DNA from: Macropodus opercularis
Lineage: Eukaryota; Chordata; Actinopteri; Anabantiformes; Osphronemidae
DNA length: 64,000 nucleotides
NCBI GenBank assembly: GCA_030770545.1
Contig: CM061106.1
Span: 10,920,501 to 10,984,500 of the forward strand
Direction of reading: 5' to 3'
A model generated the notes under the pieces. It ran no database searches and had not been told where the DNA came from. It saw only the letters and a program-made list of their open reading frames with translations. Shown here piece after piece: positions 1 to 11,430 of the stretch; the stretch's first letter is position 1, and the number at the start of each line of letters is the position of its first letter. Made by a program: the position numbers and the translations under genes.

Positions 1-274
1 CGTGGCCCACACGAACAGAAACGGAGGGCTCAGTAAAGGCTGCCTCTGGGGGCGGAGTGCTGAGCAGGACACGCTCCAGCAGATACCGCTCCTCCCCTAC
101 AGCCTTACACATCCCTCCGACCCCAGGTAAGTGAACACAGTCCCACAGACTGTCCTCCAAACTCACTAGCGCCTCCAACCGGCGCTTAGGGTCTGGGCAG
201 TGCGCAGCAGTGTCAAATAGCGTGCGGTACGTCACTCGGATAAATGAGGGCAGTTTACTCCTGGCCCGCTCCAT
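1..274 (-). CDS. Gag-like ORF of an LTR retrotransposon, partial (runs off left edge)
   Basis: The minus strand is open from an ATG at 274 to the first base of the window, at least 91 codons with no stop. The predicted start is basic (MERARSKLP) and the rest is rich in Leu, Arg and Pro. I do not recognise a named domain. It lies just downstream, on the same strand, of an LTR-like block at about 538-1117, which is where a gag gene should begin. The call therefore rests mainly on position. It could be a host exon, but no splice acceptor precedes the ATG. Confidence 0.4.
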   Translation of the reverse strand, partial: MERARSKLPSFIRVTYRTLFDTAAHCPDPKRRLEALVSLEDSLWDCVHLPGVGGMCKAVGEERYLLERVLLSTPPPEAAFTEPSVSVRVGH

Positions 275-537
275 AATGGAAAAGAAAAGAAAAAACACGA
301 AACACAAAAACAAAAAACTAGGTCGGCTAGGTCCTACTGGCTGGCTCGTTCTGTTACAAACACGCACACAAGACTATACTAAACTGGCAGTTCCAGGGGT
401 AGGAGAGCCTGAGGCCCTGGAACTACCGTTAACCGCCACCGGATGGCGCCAAACGAACAAGATGGGGGAGCTCAACCTAGAGCGTACTTCCCCACTCGGG
501 ATACCAAAATACAAAGGGGCTGCTCAAAACTGGAGCC

Positions 538-1117
538 TGTGCCCACACTAACAGGACTGTAGGGGGAGGACCCAATAGCACAACCCAAGACACTGAAGAA
601 TGGTAACTAATACTTTAATAGACAAATCAGAGGACAGAGTAACTTAACAAAATACTACCAAACCCAAACATACCACAGACAGAACAGTGACAGACTTTCA
701 CTCCAACAGAAACAGGAATCTAAACAAGGACAAGGTGACAACACTTAAACCCAAACGAAACCCATACATTAAATACTAACCAAACTAAGTGAGACAGTAC
801 TAACACCAAACAAGCCTCAACAGGTAACCACATACTTTAACAGAAATGAACTCCAAACCTACAAACACAAACCAACACTCCAAATACTGTAGAACACTTA
901 CTACATACAAATGTGGTCAACCTAATGACCAGCGGTAACACCAATGACGAGCCAGCAAAGCATGAAGGGACAAGGGGGAACTTAAATACAAACAAAACAG
1001 GAAACAACAAACAGGTGAAACCAATAACCAATGAAACAGGAAATGAACAAAAACCCAACGAAGAAGAAGAGGGGTGAGCACGAGCGCCCTCCAGTGGTCG
1101 GAGGGTGAATTGTCACA
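538..1117 (-). mobile_element. 5' LTR of a Ty3/Gypsy-like element (approximate ends)
   Basis: Read on the minus strand, the block starts TGTGACA at 1117 and has a TATA-like TATTTAAG near 980-987. A polyadenylation-type ATTAAA follows near 610-615, and it can end in CACA at 538. The order promoter, then poly(A) signal, then gag-like ORF is that of an LTR. A TGGCGCC motif near 453-459 resembles a primer-binding site, so the LTR may extend to about 460. The inner edge is uncertain. The partner LTR would lie left of the window. Confidence 0.45.
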
Positions 1118-1877
1118 GTGGAGGCCTCAGACTCAACCTGTTTCCATCTACCAGACTGCCCTTTCATCTGTTCCAGGGAAGACCCATGAAGGACACACTA
1201 ATGACCCTGTAATGGTGGAGGAGCAGTCACAGCAGATGAGAGTTCCCTCCTCCTCACTAGCCTCAGTCCTTTGTTAGTAACGAGCCTGTTCTGTACAGTG
1301 TGACGTGAAACCAGCTAAGTAGCTTTCTAGAAATCCTCGTCCTGATGGCTGAGATCTCACGGATGTTGGTACCAAACCTGTCATTCTATCACACGCTGTA
1401 GACCAAGCAAAGCCCTGTTCACTCATTATTCTCCTGTATCTTGGTAAACATTCACCATTTTCTCTTCTCCATATCCTGCTCAGTATGGGAAGTTGTTACC
1501 ATAAACATTAAACCTACTCATAAACGAGACTGATGCCTGACACAACCGCCTGCTGTCACTTCCATCCAACACGATGAAACCTTTTACTCTGCAGCAGGAA
1601 TGAGATGATGGTGACGACCTGTAAACAATAAGACTAAAAGCTGGAAATGCTTTGTATTAATAATATAACAAGACCATACTTTTCATCTTAAAAATATTTA
1701 AATTATTGACAGAACGTTTTTACCTTTTATGTTTAAGTCTCACTGTTTGTATAGTTTTTTCATGTAGATTTTCTGTTTTGCTTTGACGTCTGTCTATCAC
1801 GTGTAAAACCAAATATTCTATCTTCAGAGATACAACGTATCTAATCAAATGTGAACCAGACACGACAGCAGCTTTAC
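1118..1877. other. No gene recognised
   Basis: AT-rich sequence between the LTR and the PYRIN-gene linker exon. It would be intron of the PYRIN-containing gene if that gene continues leftwards. I see no NACHT or other immune exon here on the minus strand. Confidence 0.4.
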
Positions 1878-1961
1878 CTTCGTGCTGACTGCTGTCACTG
1901 GTAGGAGACACAATCTGAGAGGAGTCAGAGGAAGGTCCACCGTCTGCAGCATCCTCCACAT
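1878..1961 (-). CDS. Linker exon downstream of the PYRIN exon
   Basis: An 84-bp exon on the minus strand is bounded by a pyrimidine-rich acceptor (TTTCTCTGTCTGTAG) and a GTAAAG donor. Entered in phase 1 from the PYRIN exon, it gives an open, acidic, Ser-rich linker (reads VEDAADGGPSSDSSQIVS...) with no stop. The phase match with the 2536-2920 exon supports one transcript. Low-complexity Ser/Asp linkers follow the PYRIN domain in many fish inflammasome and NLR proteins. The next exon is not visible and may lie off the left edge or have been lost to the LTR insertion. Confidence 0.55.
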
Positions 1962-2535
1962 CTACAGACAGAGAAACAACTTAAAATAAAAGCTTTCATT
2001 TGATTCAGATACTTGGAGTCAATGCAGCTAAACAGAACAGGAAACTACAGCATCATCGTCCTCCAGGAGGCTACAGTCAGTTCATTAGTGTCCGTTCTCT
2101 CTCTGTGGTTAGTGTTTGGTTCAGTGGGTTTTCTCTCTTTTATCCCGTTTCCTGTTCAGATCACCAGGCATCTCTGGAGGTTTTCATTGTGCTTTTTCAT
2201 TTATACACTTCCCTCTGGAGTCGACAGATTTTTTGAGCCAAGTCTAAACCTCAACTATCATATGATTATCATTGTCATAATATTACAGACTGGTGAGCGT
2301 TGACCCCTTTGAACCACTGACCCCATCATCTGTCTGAGGTTTCATTAGGCTTCAGCAACATGTGGCTCATGTCATAAAATTTCTCCAAATGTGTTGCTTT
2401 GCTAAAGTTTGAACATTTGTTCTTTGCACTATTTCCAGTGAAATTCTCTTAATTTTAGTTTCATTTAAAGGATCAACTCTGTCAGGACAGAACCAACGTG
2501 TTTCAACCCACTCTGTGTGTTTTAGCTCTGTTCAC

Positions 2536-2920
2536 CTGGTGAAATAGTCCAGTAGCACTGAGCTCTGCTGAAAGGTGCTGCAGCTGCTTCTAGTTCTGAC
2601 TGATGACATGACGCATGTCTCAGACTGGAGGGACGTTCATGTCTGTTGTGTTGCTGTATCTCCCCTTCTGCTCCCAGACGTTTCATCAGATCTTTCCTGT
2701 TCATCTTCTCTAAGATGATGATGGTCACCTTCACAGCATCATGTGTGTAGGTCTGTAGCATCAGGTCCACTGTGCTTGTTCTTGTTGCTTTGTCCAGTGA
2801 TGCTCTTGGGATGGTCTGGTGGCCTGAGAGGCTTTCACTCTGATTTAGATGAAATCTGAATGTCTCAAAGTCATTTTCTACCAATTCTTCCAGCACCGTC
2901 AGAAGGTCGTGTGGTGTCAT
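2536..2920 (-). CDS. PYRIN (PYD/DAPIN) domain exon, first coding exon
   Basis: The ATG at 2920 follows an acceptor-like TTGACCAG, so a 5'-UTR exon lies upstream. Residues 1-88 fit a PYRIN death-fold domain: LLTVLEELVENDFETFRFHL (helices 1-2), a central IPRASLDKATR, then TVDLMLQTY and the closing MNRKDLMKRL. Residues 89-128 are a low-complexity tail. A GTGAAC donor at 2535 ends the exon in phase 1, matching the linker exon at 1878-1961. PYRIN domains make homotypic contacts in inflammasome assembly in the cytosol. Teleosts carry them on NLRP-like, ASC and pyrin-like proteins, and which one this is cannot be told because no NACHT, CARD or B30.2 exon follows in the window. The domain itself is unbroken. 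Confidence 0.7.
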
Positions 2921-5589
2921 TGTGAAAACCTGGTCAACAACATCATAAACACTGTTAAACTGCAGGAAGATTAAGCATCATCATTACTCATCATTCAAGT
3001 CTCAGCAACTTTCAAACCACACATTTAACTGAACCTTCAGACTAAACTCTGTTTAACAAGACGTGAGAATCATGAATATAAAGATCTCAGTCAATCTATA
3101 GATGAGCATTTCTCCATTGTGTCCAGCTTTGCTAGTCTCTCTCTGCTCTCATGTGACATCTTCGCTGTTTTGTTTTCTCTATGAAATAATGATAAGTGCT
3201 TTCATTTCAAAACAGTCAAACAGCAGGTCATCAAACTCAGGTGCATGTTCAATATTGGACCTAGGTTTGCAAAAGTCCTCAGGGTGGAAGGCATGATGAT
3301 CCCCTGTCCACCCAGGTTCCCAGTCTATAGACTACAGCATTGTACTGTATGAAACAAGACAATTCTAATCAATCAGACTTTTCCTGCACTGCTCTGCAGC
3401 ATAAACATTCAGTCCATTTGAGTCTTTTCTGTACTTGTGTGAGACCAGTTTAGCCAGATGTAAGTTCCGTCGATATAATAAAGTAAAGTTAGTCATTGTC
3501 CAGCTAGCACTAAGTAGAGCTGGTGATGCTTTTAATGATGAGTCTAATTAAGTGTCAGCTGGATTCTGCAAGAGGTCAGGACATTGTGACGTTTGTCGTC
3601 TTTTGGCTTCTTGTGAGGCTCATGCTGGTGAGTCCACTGATTCTGCTTGAAACAGGCAGTTTCATGGTGTATCTCTGTAATTTAAGGTGGCATATAAAGT
3701 CTGTATTATTATTAGTATTCAGTTAAATTCCAGTACAGTGATCACTTAAGGTCATAAACACAATCACATTTCTGGCTTCTTACAGATGTTTCAATTCAAT
3801 GTACCAGGTATTTGATATCTACTGTTGAAGTGCACAAAATATTCTATGAGGATATTTTTAACATGGCCCCTCAGAGAGAAATAGAGAATGAGGTGAGGTG
3901 TTAACGTCTACGTTAAATGTGGTTTAGATGTGGTTGGTGTGGAGCTATTTTAACAGACAATGCATGTATTTTAATAATTTTATTACTCATACCTCAGCCT
4001 CCTGGTGAGAAGCTTTAACAACCTGAGGTTGGCTCAGTATGGCTGCTTTGTAGACTGTTTGAAATAAAATCAAATGAACATTGCAACTATATAAGCCTGT
4101 ATATACAACCATTCATATGATGACGTTACTAACATTTGCAGGCGATTATACCAGGAGAGCAGAGAAGCCTTTTAGACGCACCGAGGGAAACACAGATTAA
4201 AATTAAACAGGACATCACGCAGTCATTTTTTCCATATTTACATTTTTGGACAGAAGTAAAACAGTTTTTCGCAGATAGAAAGACATGCAGTTACTTTTGA
4301 CATATTTATTGGTCAGTATCACATGAACACCATCCCAGCCTTCCAAAATTAATCTTTTCAAAAAGTCCTGCTTTCTCATATACCTTTGTTGGCTATTTCA
4401 AGACCTGTAGCAGGCATCAAATTTGATGAGTTAATTTACTGGAAAAAGTCTCAGTTTAAACATTTGTTATGTTCTATTTTGAATAAAATATTGACTTGTG
4501 TAGTTGAAAGTCTTTTCATTTTATTCAAATTTAAAAAACGTCCTAACTTTTCTGGAATATGTGTAAGTACAAGACGTCAGGAGTTTACTTCCTTCTTTCT
4601 TTTGTCTCCTTCACACTTTTTATTCCATGTAGTAAACAGCACTGCAGTCCTTCACTGGTGTCGTTTCAAACAGACAGAAAATGTGGAGTAAACATGTTCA
4701 GGAACAAACATTTTCTAACTATTTAGCAGTTGTGGCAGTTTGAGAGAAATAAGCGGATGTAGTCGCGGGCACTGTTCTAGTCTGGAGGCGATGCGCGCTC
4801 CCGCGGACGGAACTCGCTCTGACTCCTGTTCTACCTTAGGAAAGAAGTGAAAACACGGAGTGAGCTGAACAACCTCACGGTCCGAGATGAACTGGAAACA
4901 AGAGAGGAAGCAGCTGGAAACTCAGGCTCCACTCAGACCCTGGTTCCCCACGTCCACGGTGTCAGAGCCTCGCTCACGGAAGACGGACGAGGGTTTATCA
5001 GCGTCTGGTTCCTGACTCTCAGAACTGAGTGAGTGTGAAACACAGTGAACTGACCTGAGGATCCGCAGCATCAGAAGCAGCTCGTCCAGCTGCAGATGCC
5101 GTCGCTGAGTCGTGGTTCGTGTTGAATCACGTGACCAACGTGAACCAAGCCTCGTTACGTCTCATCACTTATCGAGCTTCTAAGCAGCAGTTTGAACGGA
5201 CGGAGTGTTCAAAAATGTCAATGTCAAGACGTTACAAGGATCCAATCACTGTTGAGGGGAGGAGATCAATGACGTCATTATTAATGTTAGCAACTGAAAT
5301 TAATGATGGCGAAACGGAAGCATCATGAAGCACTGAGCCACTTGAACACAACTGGCTGCTGGTGCCACTGTCGTGCTTTCACCCACAATTTCACTAAACT
5401 CTGACACTTAACGTTCTCTCTTACCCATCGACTATTAAAGCTATTCTAGTTCTATATTTGACTTATGTATGAATAAATGTGCTGTATAGTGCGTTTGTGT
5501 TTGCTGAATGCTCAGTGTTTCAACTAACTGGCACAGAGACACTGGAGGCAGGACAGAAGAGGTGCAACCAGAAAAAAAAACAGGAAAGC
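2921..5589. other. Intergenic or 5' region of the PYRIN gene; no gene recognised
   Basis: Mostly AT-rich non-coding sequence. A block at about 4750-5110 is distinctly CpG-rich and contains GC runs such as GCGATGCGCGCTCCCGCGG, as expected of a promoter. It may serve the minus-strand PYRIN gene or an unseen plus-strand gene. No convincing coding exon was found. Confidence 0.3.
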
Positions 5590-5813
5590 TCAGCAGTCGT
5601 TGAATGAGCCTGGTTCCCTGTTCAACCCTGTTTCACAGACTGACTCAAATAGTGAAAACTCCCATTTTAATCCACCTTCAGTCTTCAGTGATGTGAGCAG
5701 AGGCTCAAATGCTTCAAATGCATTCATGCTGTGTAAGTGCAGTAATTGCAACTCACATTTCAGGGCTCCTCAAAAACGTCACCTGGGTGATGTCACTGAC
5801 GTCAGTTCTCCAG
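5590..5813 (+). CDS. Candidate exon of unknown gene
   Basis: An open stretch ends at a good donor (CTCCAG|GTAAGT). Its product carries CKCSNC and is rich in Ser and Asn (NEPGSLFNPVSQTDSNSENS...). The Cys pattern could bind metal, but I do not recognise the family. No partner exon could be linked, so this may be chance or a relic. The acceptor side is not defined. Confidence 0.25.
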
Positions 5814-6013
5814 GTAAGTCACAGCATCTGGACCAACACTGACATGTCGCTCACTTCAAATTTCAAGTTTCACAGTCACGTGTTGACAGTTTTATCCAGT
5901 CAATTAATTAATGATTCTGCTACTTCCTCCATCTTCTCTGAAGCAGCTGATCCTCTTCCGTTGGTAACTGCAACAGAACTTCAGTAGCAGGAAGTGAAGC
6001 AGCTGCTCTCAAC

Positions 6014-6351
6014 ATGTCAGACATTTATACCAAACCGGATGTTTCCAAAAAACGGAGACACAACAGGGAGGTGGAGGATGGAGGAGGTGGAAATCTACCA
6101 AAGTGTCAGAAACATCCCTGAGGATGGAGTTAGTCCAGCAGGACACAGGAGTCCTGTGACTGACTGAGACTGTGTCTCTAGCAGCGTCTCTAGACCTGAT
6201 GGAAAGCGATACCACCACGTTTTCTTCTGCTTCCTCTTCAGGACCAGACACTTAGAACCGTCCTCCAGTCCACAGAACGTCTCTGAGAGCAGCCGTGTGT
6301 CTGGGAGCTCTGTGTCTGCTGTGGTGGGAACCATCGTCCTGTCAGTACAAC
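6014..6351 (+). pseudogene. C-type lectin receptor N-terminal fragment (CD209/CLEC-like), broken
   Basis: The ATG at 6014 opens with MSDIYTKPDVSKK, the style of the cytoplasmic start of fish type II C-type lectin receptors. After a frame change near 6080-6095 a tyrosine-motif segment reads VEIYQSVRNIPEDG. A second exon follows a clean acceptor (TTCTGCTTCCTCTTCAG at about 6241). It should encode the stalk and membrane anchor, and the Leu/Val-rich anchor ending VLSVQ is recognisable only with a further frameshift. No carbohydrate-recognition-domain exons are visible downstream. Two frame breaks and the missing lectin domain make this a dead fragment. The family assignment rests on the N-terminal motif style and the exon layout. 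Confidence 0.5.
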
Positions 6352-7151
6352 GTAAGGTTCCACAGCTCAGACTAACTAACGTGATGGTTTTGTGAAAGTT
6401 GAGATGAGATGAGTAGCTCTGACTGTAAAATCTAAGTGCTCACCTCCAAACCGGGACCGGGCCAAGCTGCAGGCTGGGAGCCAGTCAATCCACAGGTCTG
6501 TTAAGACTCTGTGGCTGTGAGAGAGCGTCTGCTCTGGTTGGATCAGAACCGCTGCACAGCAACAGATAGAAGAAAACAGATGAAGGTGGCCAAGTCTGAT
6601 TAAACCTTCTGAAGGCTGAACACTGATGCAACAGAACTTGGTTCAGTTCAGAACAGACACCACAGACAGAAACAAAGAAAAGACAAACTAGAGTTTGTTT
6701 GTTGCTCAGAGACAGAGAAACTATAAATATCTAGAAATTCACACATCACACTTCCTGTGACAAACACGTCATCTGCTTTTTTCACACTGTGTTAATTTAG
6801 AAGATGAAGACGGATGTAACAGATGTGACAGATGTCAGTCCAGAGTGTAAAGTATCTGTAGTGTAGTTCAGTACAGTTCAGCCTGGTCAAAGAGAGGCTC
6901 CGTCAGGTTTAAAGCTCTTTAGCTCCTCAGCATGTTGGGTCTGAGGGTGTAGAAAAGAGAACAGTCCAGTGACGTTGGCTCAGAACCAACTGGTGGGTGT
7001 TCTGTCATGAGTCGCCGGCACCGACTCTGGGAGAAGTGCCAGCGACGGTAAGGACCAGGCGGATACGGCGTTGTGGGTGAAGGAATAGAAAAGCGAGAAA
7101 ACAAGACAACAACAACAAAACAAGCAGCAACAGACACAGGCAGGATGGTTG
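6352..7151. other. No gene recognised
   Basis: Non-coding, partly repeat-like. The GC-richer stretch 7000-7140 just before the LTR-like element may be a further repeat fragment. Confidence 0.3.
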
Positions 7152-8271
7152 TGTCACGATCCGCACTTCTGGCCCACCGGAGCTCTTACTCCGGTGGAGA
7201 TCGCTCCTTCCTGTCATTGCCACTCTCAGTCTGATTCCCTACACCTGCCTGATTACCAACACCTGTTACTGACCTGCTTTCTTAAGCCCTCGTCTCAGTT
7301 CCTCTCATTGTCAGATCGTCGACCGTCACTCTCGGACGCCAGACCACGGACCCTGACCAAAGCTTCAGAAACCTGATTCTCGTGAGTGTCTCGAGTTATG
7401 CCTAGTCTTGCCTTTGTCACCCTGACTTCCTCGGACTGACTCTCACCGTTGTGGTGAGCGGAACTCTCCTGCTGGTTCGCTCCTGGAGCACCAGAGACGA
7501 AGAGGAGCTCGACTCGGGCGCTCTGCGCCTTTGAACATTACGTGTTGTCTTTCTGTGAACTCATCAGCCGCTTTGTCTCGCCTTTAGTTGTGTTTTTTGT
7601 CGGACTCGCACTTATCGCTGGGATCGACTGGGGAACCGGACCTGCTCCCGAAGCCACCACGTTGGGAGTTCTGGTCTCTTTCTCCGCGCACATTCACCGG
7701 CTGGTCCGGTGTCTTCTGATTGATTCTGCGCTCCCTTGGTTTGGTGGATTTCTGTTGTTCCGTGCTGCCTGTTTTCTTGTCACCACTCGCTCATAGGAAA
7801 CTCCGCTACGTCAGTTTCTGCGCTGCGACAAACTGCCCCCTACTCGTCATCCTCGTCGGCCCGGTGGAGACTACCCACTTGTGACCCTCGACCAAGCCAC
7901 TTACCAGAACTGCTATCCCGACCTCTGGTCTTCCATAACCCTCCCGGACTCATCAGCTAAGCCCCCTATCCCAGCCTGATTCTCACTCTGCTCCCACTGT
8001 AGCCATCCGGATCTCCTGTGTCTCCTCTCACTTCTCCAGTGAGGCCAAAGGAAGGTAACGAGACTCTCCTACTGTACTGTTCCCCTGGCTGGCCTGTTCT
8101 GATCTGTCTCTCTGCCCCTAGATCCAGAAGAGAATCTGGTTTCCCGTCACCATCCTTCCTTCCCGTGCCCCACGTTTAAGTGTGAAATAAATTCATTGTT
8201 AAACTCTACTCCTGGTCTGTGATTCAGCTCGCTCTATTTCATGCTCAACACCCTGGTCTTAAATTGTGACA
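7152..8271 (+). mobile_element. Solo-LTR-like repeat (TGTCAC...GTGACA)
   Basis: The block begins TGTCACGATCCG and ends TTGTGACA, giving short inverted ends with the TG...CA form of LTRs. An AATAAA polyadenylation signal lies near 8187, close to the 3' end. The head is shared with elements at 23467 (TGTCATGATCCG) and 41015 (TGTCACGATCGG), so this is a repeat family. No coding capacity was found. A target-site duplication was not evident. It is presumably the solo LTR of a Gypsy-type element. Confidence 0.5.
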
Positions 8272-10463
8272 GAATGTTTCTCTTTTCTTTGAAATTCTTT
8301 AAACTGTAAAGGTTAAAGTTAGTATTTTCTATATTGGTGCTTGATGTTAGTGTTTTTTCTCTGTGTTTTCTAGTGACAGTGTTAGTGTTATCTCAGTGAG
8401 GGTTGTGCTTAGTGTTTTGCTGCACTGAGCCTGTTTTGAGCCATGTGTTTAGAGTTGTGTTGCTTTGAATGAGTTTTGCAGGTGATGTGAACTGTTTAGC
8501 TCAGATGATTGTTGGTAGAGCAGACTGTAGTTAGAGTTTCAACATGTAGCTCCAGTTGTGCTCACTGTCGTTTAGCAATCGAAAAAAACTGTAACGTTCT
8601 GCTGTTCATCCTAATCGACGCATAAAGAGTCAACGTTAACGCTGTGGACAGATCCTGAACCCATTCCCTATTCAGCAGGTTCAAAGTCACTGAGCTCTTT
8701 GCTCTATGATACAGGAGATGAGGTCGAGGGTCAGGATTAAGAATGAAGGTGTGTTCCTGCGGATGGGAATGAAGAAAGGCCTCTTTCATTTGGCTGCTAC
8801 TTCCTGCTCTCGGTGTGTGTGTTTGCTGTGCATCCCTTATCAGGCTGCTGCTCTCGGTGTGTGTTACTGTATCTCTTGTGTGTGGATTAGAAGATAATCA
8901 CCTGTTGCTGAACTGCAGGTTTCTCACACACGTCTCTCTGGCAAACACCTCTGATATGTTCAGACACTTGGCTAAATCGCCTCCGGCTGGTCAGAAATGT
9001 TTCCGTGTGCCTGGCAGCAGCTGCTGACTTTTTTATTAATATTTACCCAAACACCAGATGAATAAACGTGTTTACTGAGGCGACTGGCAGCAAACAGTCG
9101 CTGATACGACATCATGTCTCCTTTAAGGTCCAGGCCTGACGATGAGGTGGGAAACTCTACCAGGGTTCTGATCTATTGAATCTGCCTCATCCCATAATTA
9201 TTCCAGACCAAAGGATCGATTTAGGAAGATGCAACAACAGTTGAAACAGTGAGAAGCCGTGAAGTAGGAGGAACAGCTGCACAGAGACTCGTGATGAATT
9301 GACCTGCTGTTGATTCTACAGCTGAAGAGCTGAAGGTCTGAAGCGTCTGCTGCTGTGGCCTTTATCTCACTAATGTGCTTCACAGTTTACAGCCACTGGC
9401 AGAGGCTGTTAGAACATTATGGCCTGTGGGAAACGAACAGCAGGACGGACGTCTGACTTTTTATCAGTCAGCAGGTAGAAAGGAACAGACGCTGCCTTTC
9501 CAACAGCACTGATGTGATATTCACTGCAGTTTGTGTTGTTACTCTGACAGATAATATCTGCTGCTTGAAAACTTGACGTTAGAGCGAAGTCAGACTCAAC
9601 TGAGACTTTGGAAAAAAAATGACACACAACTAAAAATAATGTTATTTGACTGAATCTGATGCGTCTCCACCTCAGCGTTGCCAGATGAAATCTCCACATT
9701 AATCACTGTCAACTCAGATTTGTTCAGGTAAATAGTTTATTGGCAAACTGTGTCTGAATCCTGATGGAGAACAGAGACAACAGAGACATTGTAAGTTTAA
9801 ACAACATACAGGTGCTAATTACGTCCTTTCCACTCACTGCTCATCAGGGCCCGTTTAGAGAGAACCTGGAAAATGCATCAGCATGTTCTGGTCCTGGGGG
9901 GTGATGCTAACGTGTCTTTTCCTGCGCTGGCTCTGAACGTACAGGCAGGAAAGAGGACGTAAGCAGAAGAGCAGCCCTGCTGTCAAAACTGTGACCCACA
10001 CATTCAAAAAACATTTCAGCCTTGTGCCTTTCAAACACTGCTGATTGCAGTTTCAGCTGAAAGGCTAAACAGGCGTCAGGTTGGTTTGCAGCACGTCGCA
10101 GATTTATGGTTTTGTACCTGCCTGCATATTCATCCTTCCTCAACCCAATAGAGGTGGAAAGTGTCTGATCACCACCCACATGACCAAACGTCTCTTCTGG
10201 AAGCCATGCTAACAGTTACAGTGTTGAATGTGAGGACACAAGTCCAGAGCACTGCCAGGGATGGATGAGGTTCTTCCCCAGATTCATGGCAAGAGAGAAC
10301 TTTACATATAATGTTGGTGAAAACCTGTGGCCTGATGCTAGAGAGAGGCAGGATCAGCCCCTCAATTATTTGTTCAAATTACAGTATGTACAGTACGTTT
10401 CTACCTTTTTCTTCTCATTACTGTAATTCCATAAATGACTATCAACTATTGAAGCAAATTCCC
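8272..10463. other. No gene recognised
   Basis: Non-coding sequence. Short open stretches at 9409-9699 and 9907-10179 show no domain and no splice signals that link up. Confidence 0.3.
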
Positions 10464-10681
10464 GGAGGTTTGCATGTCCTCCCCATTTTCTCTGTGGAAG
10501 GGGTCCGGATTTCTCCCACAGTCCAAAGACATGCAGTTAGGTCAATTGGAAAAATGCGTAAATTGCCCGTAGGTGTGAGTGTGTGTGACTGTGACTTGTG
10601 TGTCTCTGTGTGTCCCTGCGATAGACTGGCGATCTGTCGCGACCCCTTCGGGGAAGAAGCAGTAGAAGATGAATGAATGAG
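10464..10681 (+). mobile_element. L2/Maui-like LINE 3' end (5'-truncated)
   Basis: Carries the 3' tail widespread in fish genomes: GGTTTGCATGTCCTCCCC, then CCCACAGTCCAAAGACATGC, GCCCGTAGGTGTGAGTGTG, CGACCCCTTCGGGGAAGAAG and a terminal ATGAATGA repeat. Only the non-coding tail is present, as is usual for 5'-truncated LINE copies. A second copy in the opposite orientation lies at 38146-38345. Confidence 0.7.
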
Positions 10682-11023
10682 AAAGAATATTTCTCTTTTC
10701 TTTGAAATTATTTAAACTCTGTGAGGAAATGAAACCGTTTAAAAGTTGGACCCTCCTGCAGCGTAAAGAGCAGAGCTTCCCTGGCTGCTCTCTCCCAGTC
10801 TCTCAGCTCTGTCACGTTCACTAGCACCGCTGCCTTTGAGCAAACACACTGAGCTGAACTGTAACGTTATCACTGAGGGAAGATGAACCAGCGACGAAGA
10901 GCAGAGAGATGAACAGCTGATTAAAACACACACAGGGACTCACTGACACAAACAGCCTGTTACTGAATCCTAATCACACTTGGAGGTCCGTGAACGCAAC
11001 AGAACAACAGTTAAAATGTAAAA

Positions 11024-11202
11024 TAAATCTGTGCCAACTATTGGAATATGAATATGAGTTTTATCCTCTCAAAGAAAACAACAAACTCGTCACAAATGAA
11101 ATCAGTCAATAAAGGGTAAATAACGTCTGGTAGTTATCGCGAGATTCACGCGTGAGATCACGTGACTATTTGAGCGGTCGCGCGGTTTTGTGAGATCTGG
11201 TT
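11024..11202 (+). promoter_or_regulatory. Putative promoter block of the zinc-finger gene (duplicated at 38342)
   Basis: Just upstream of the zinc-finger first exon. It contains CpG-rich sequence with palindromic bits (TCGCGAGATTCACGCGTGAG) and an E-box-like TCACGTGA. A nearly identical copy lies at 38342-38524, and the two part abruptly after GATCTGGT. A promoter role is inferred from position and base composition. Confidence 0.4.
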
Positions 11203-11268
11203 TCTTTGTGTTGCCTCGTTGTTAAAGTCAGAGCCGAGATCTGTTAGATTTTATCGATCAGGACCAAA

Positions 11269-11430
11269 ATGGATCAGCACCAGGTGGAACTGAAAACACA
11301 GGACGTGGACGTTAATCAAGACCAGTTGAAGAGCGACACGGAGCAGGACCCGAGTTTAACCGAGCAGGACCGATCCACTAGAATGAAGGAGCAGCAGGAC
11401 AACGACCACGATGGAGCCACAGACCAACAG
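11269..11430 (+). CDS. Exon 1 of C2H2 zinc-finger gene (acidic N-terminal region)
   Basis: The ATG at 11269 opens a 54-codon segment ending at an AACAG|GTCGGT donor in phase 0. The product is very polar (MDQHQVELKTQDVDVNQDQL...), full of Gln, Asp and Glu, typical of first exons of fish C2H2 arrays that lack a KRAB box. It joins in phase to the finger exon at 17112, about 5.7 kb downstream, giving a predicted 452-residue protein. The join is inferred. Read-through past the donor stops at 11469, so a short unspliced form would end after 66 residues. A CpG-rich promoter-like block lies 70-250 bp upstream. Confidence 0.55.

Noticed and set aside
2013..2303. Open frame with NRTGNYSIIV followed by a hydrophobic stretch, like the end of an Ig domain plus membrane segment
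   Set aside because: Too short, no cysteines of an Ig fold and no linked exons; it may be chance.
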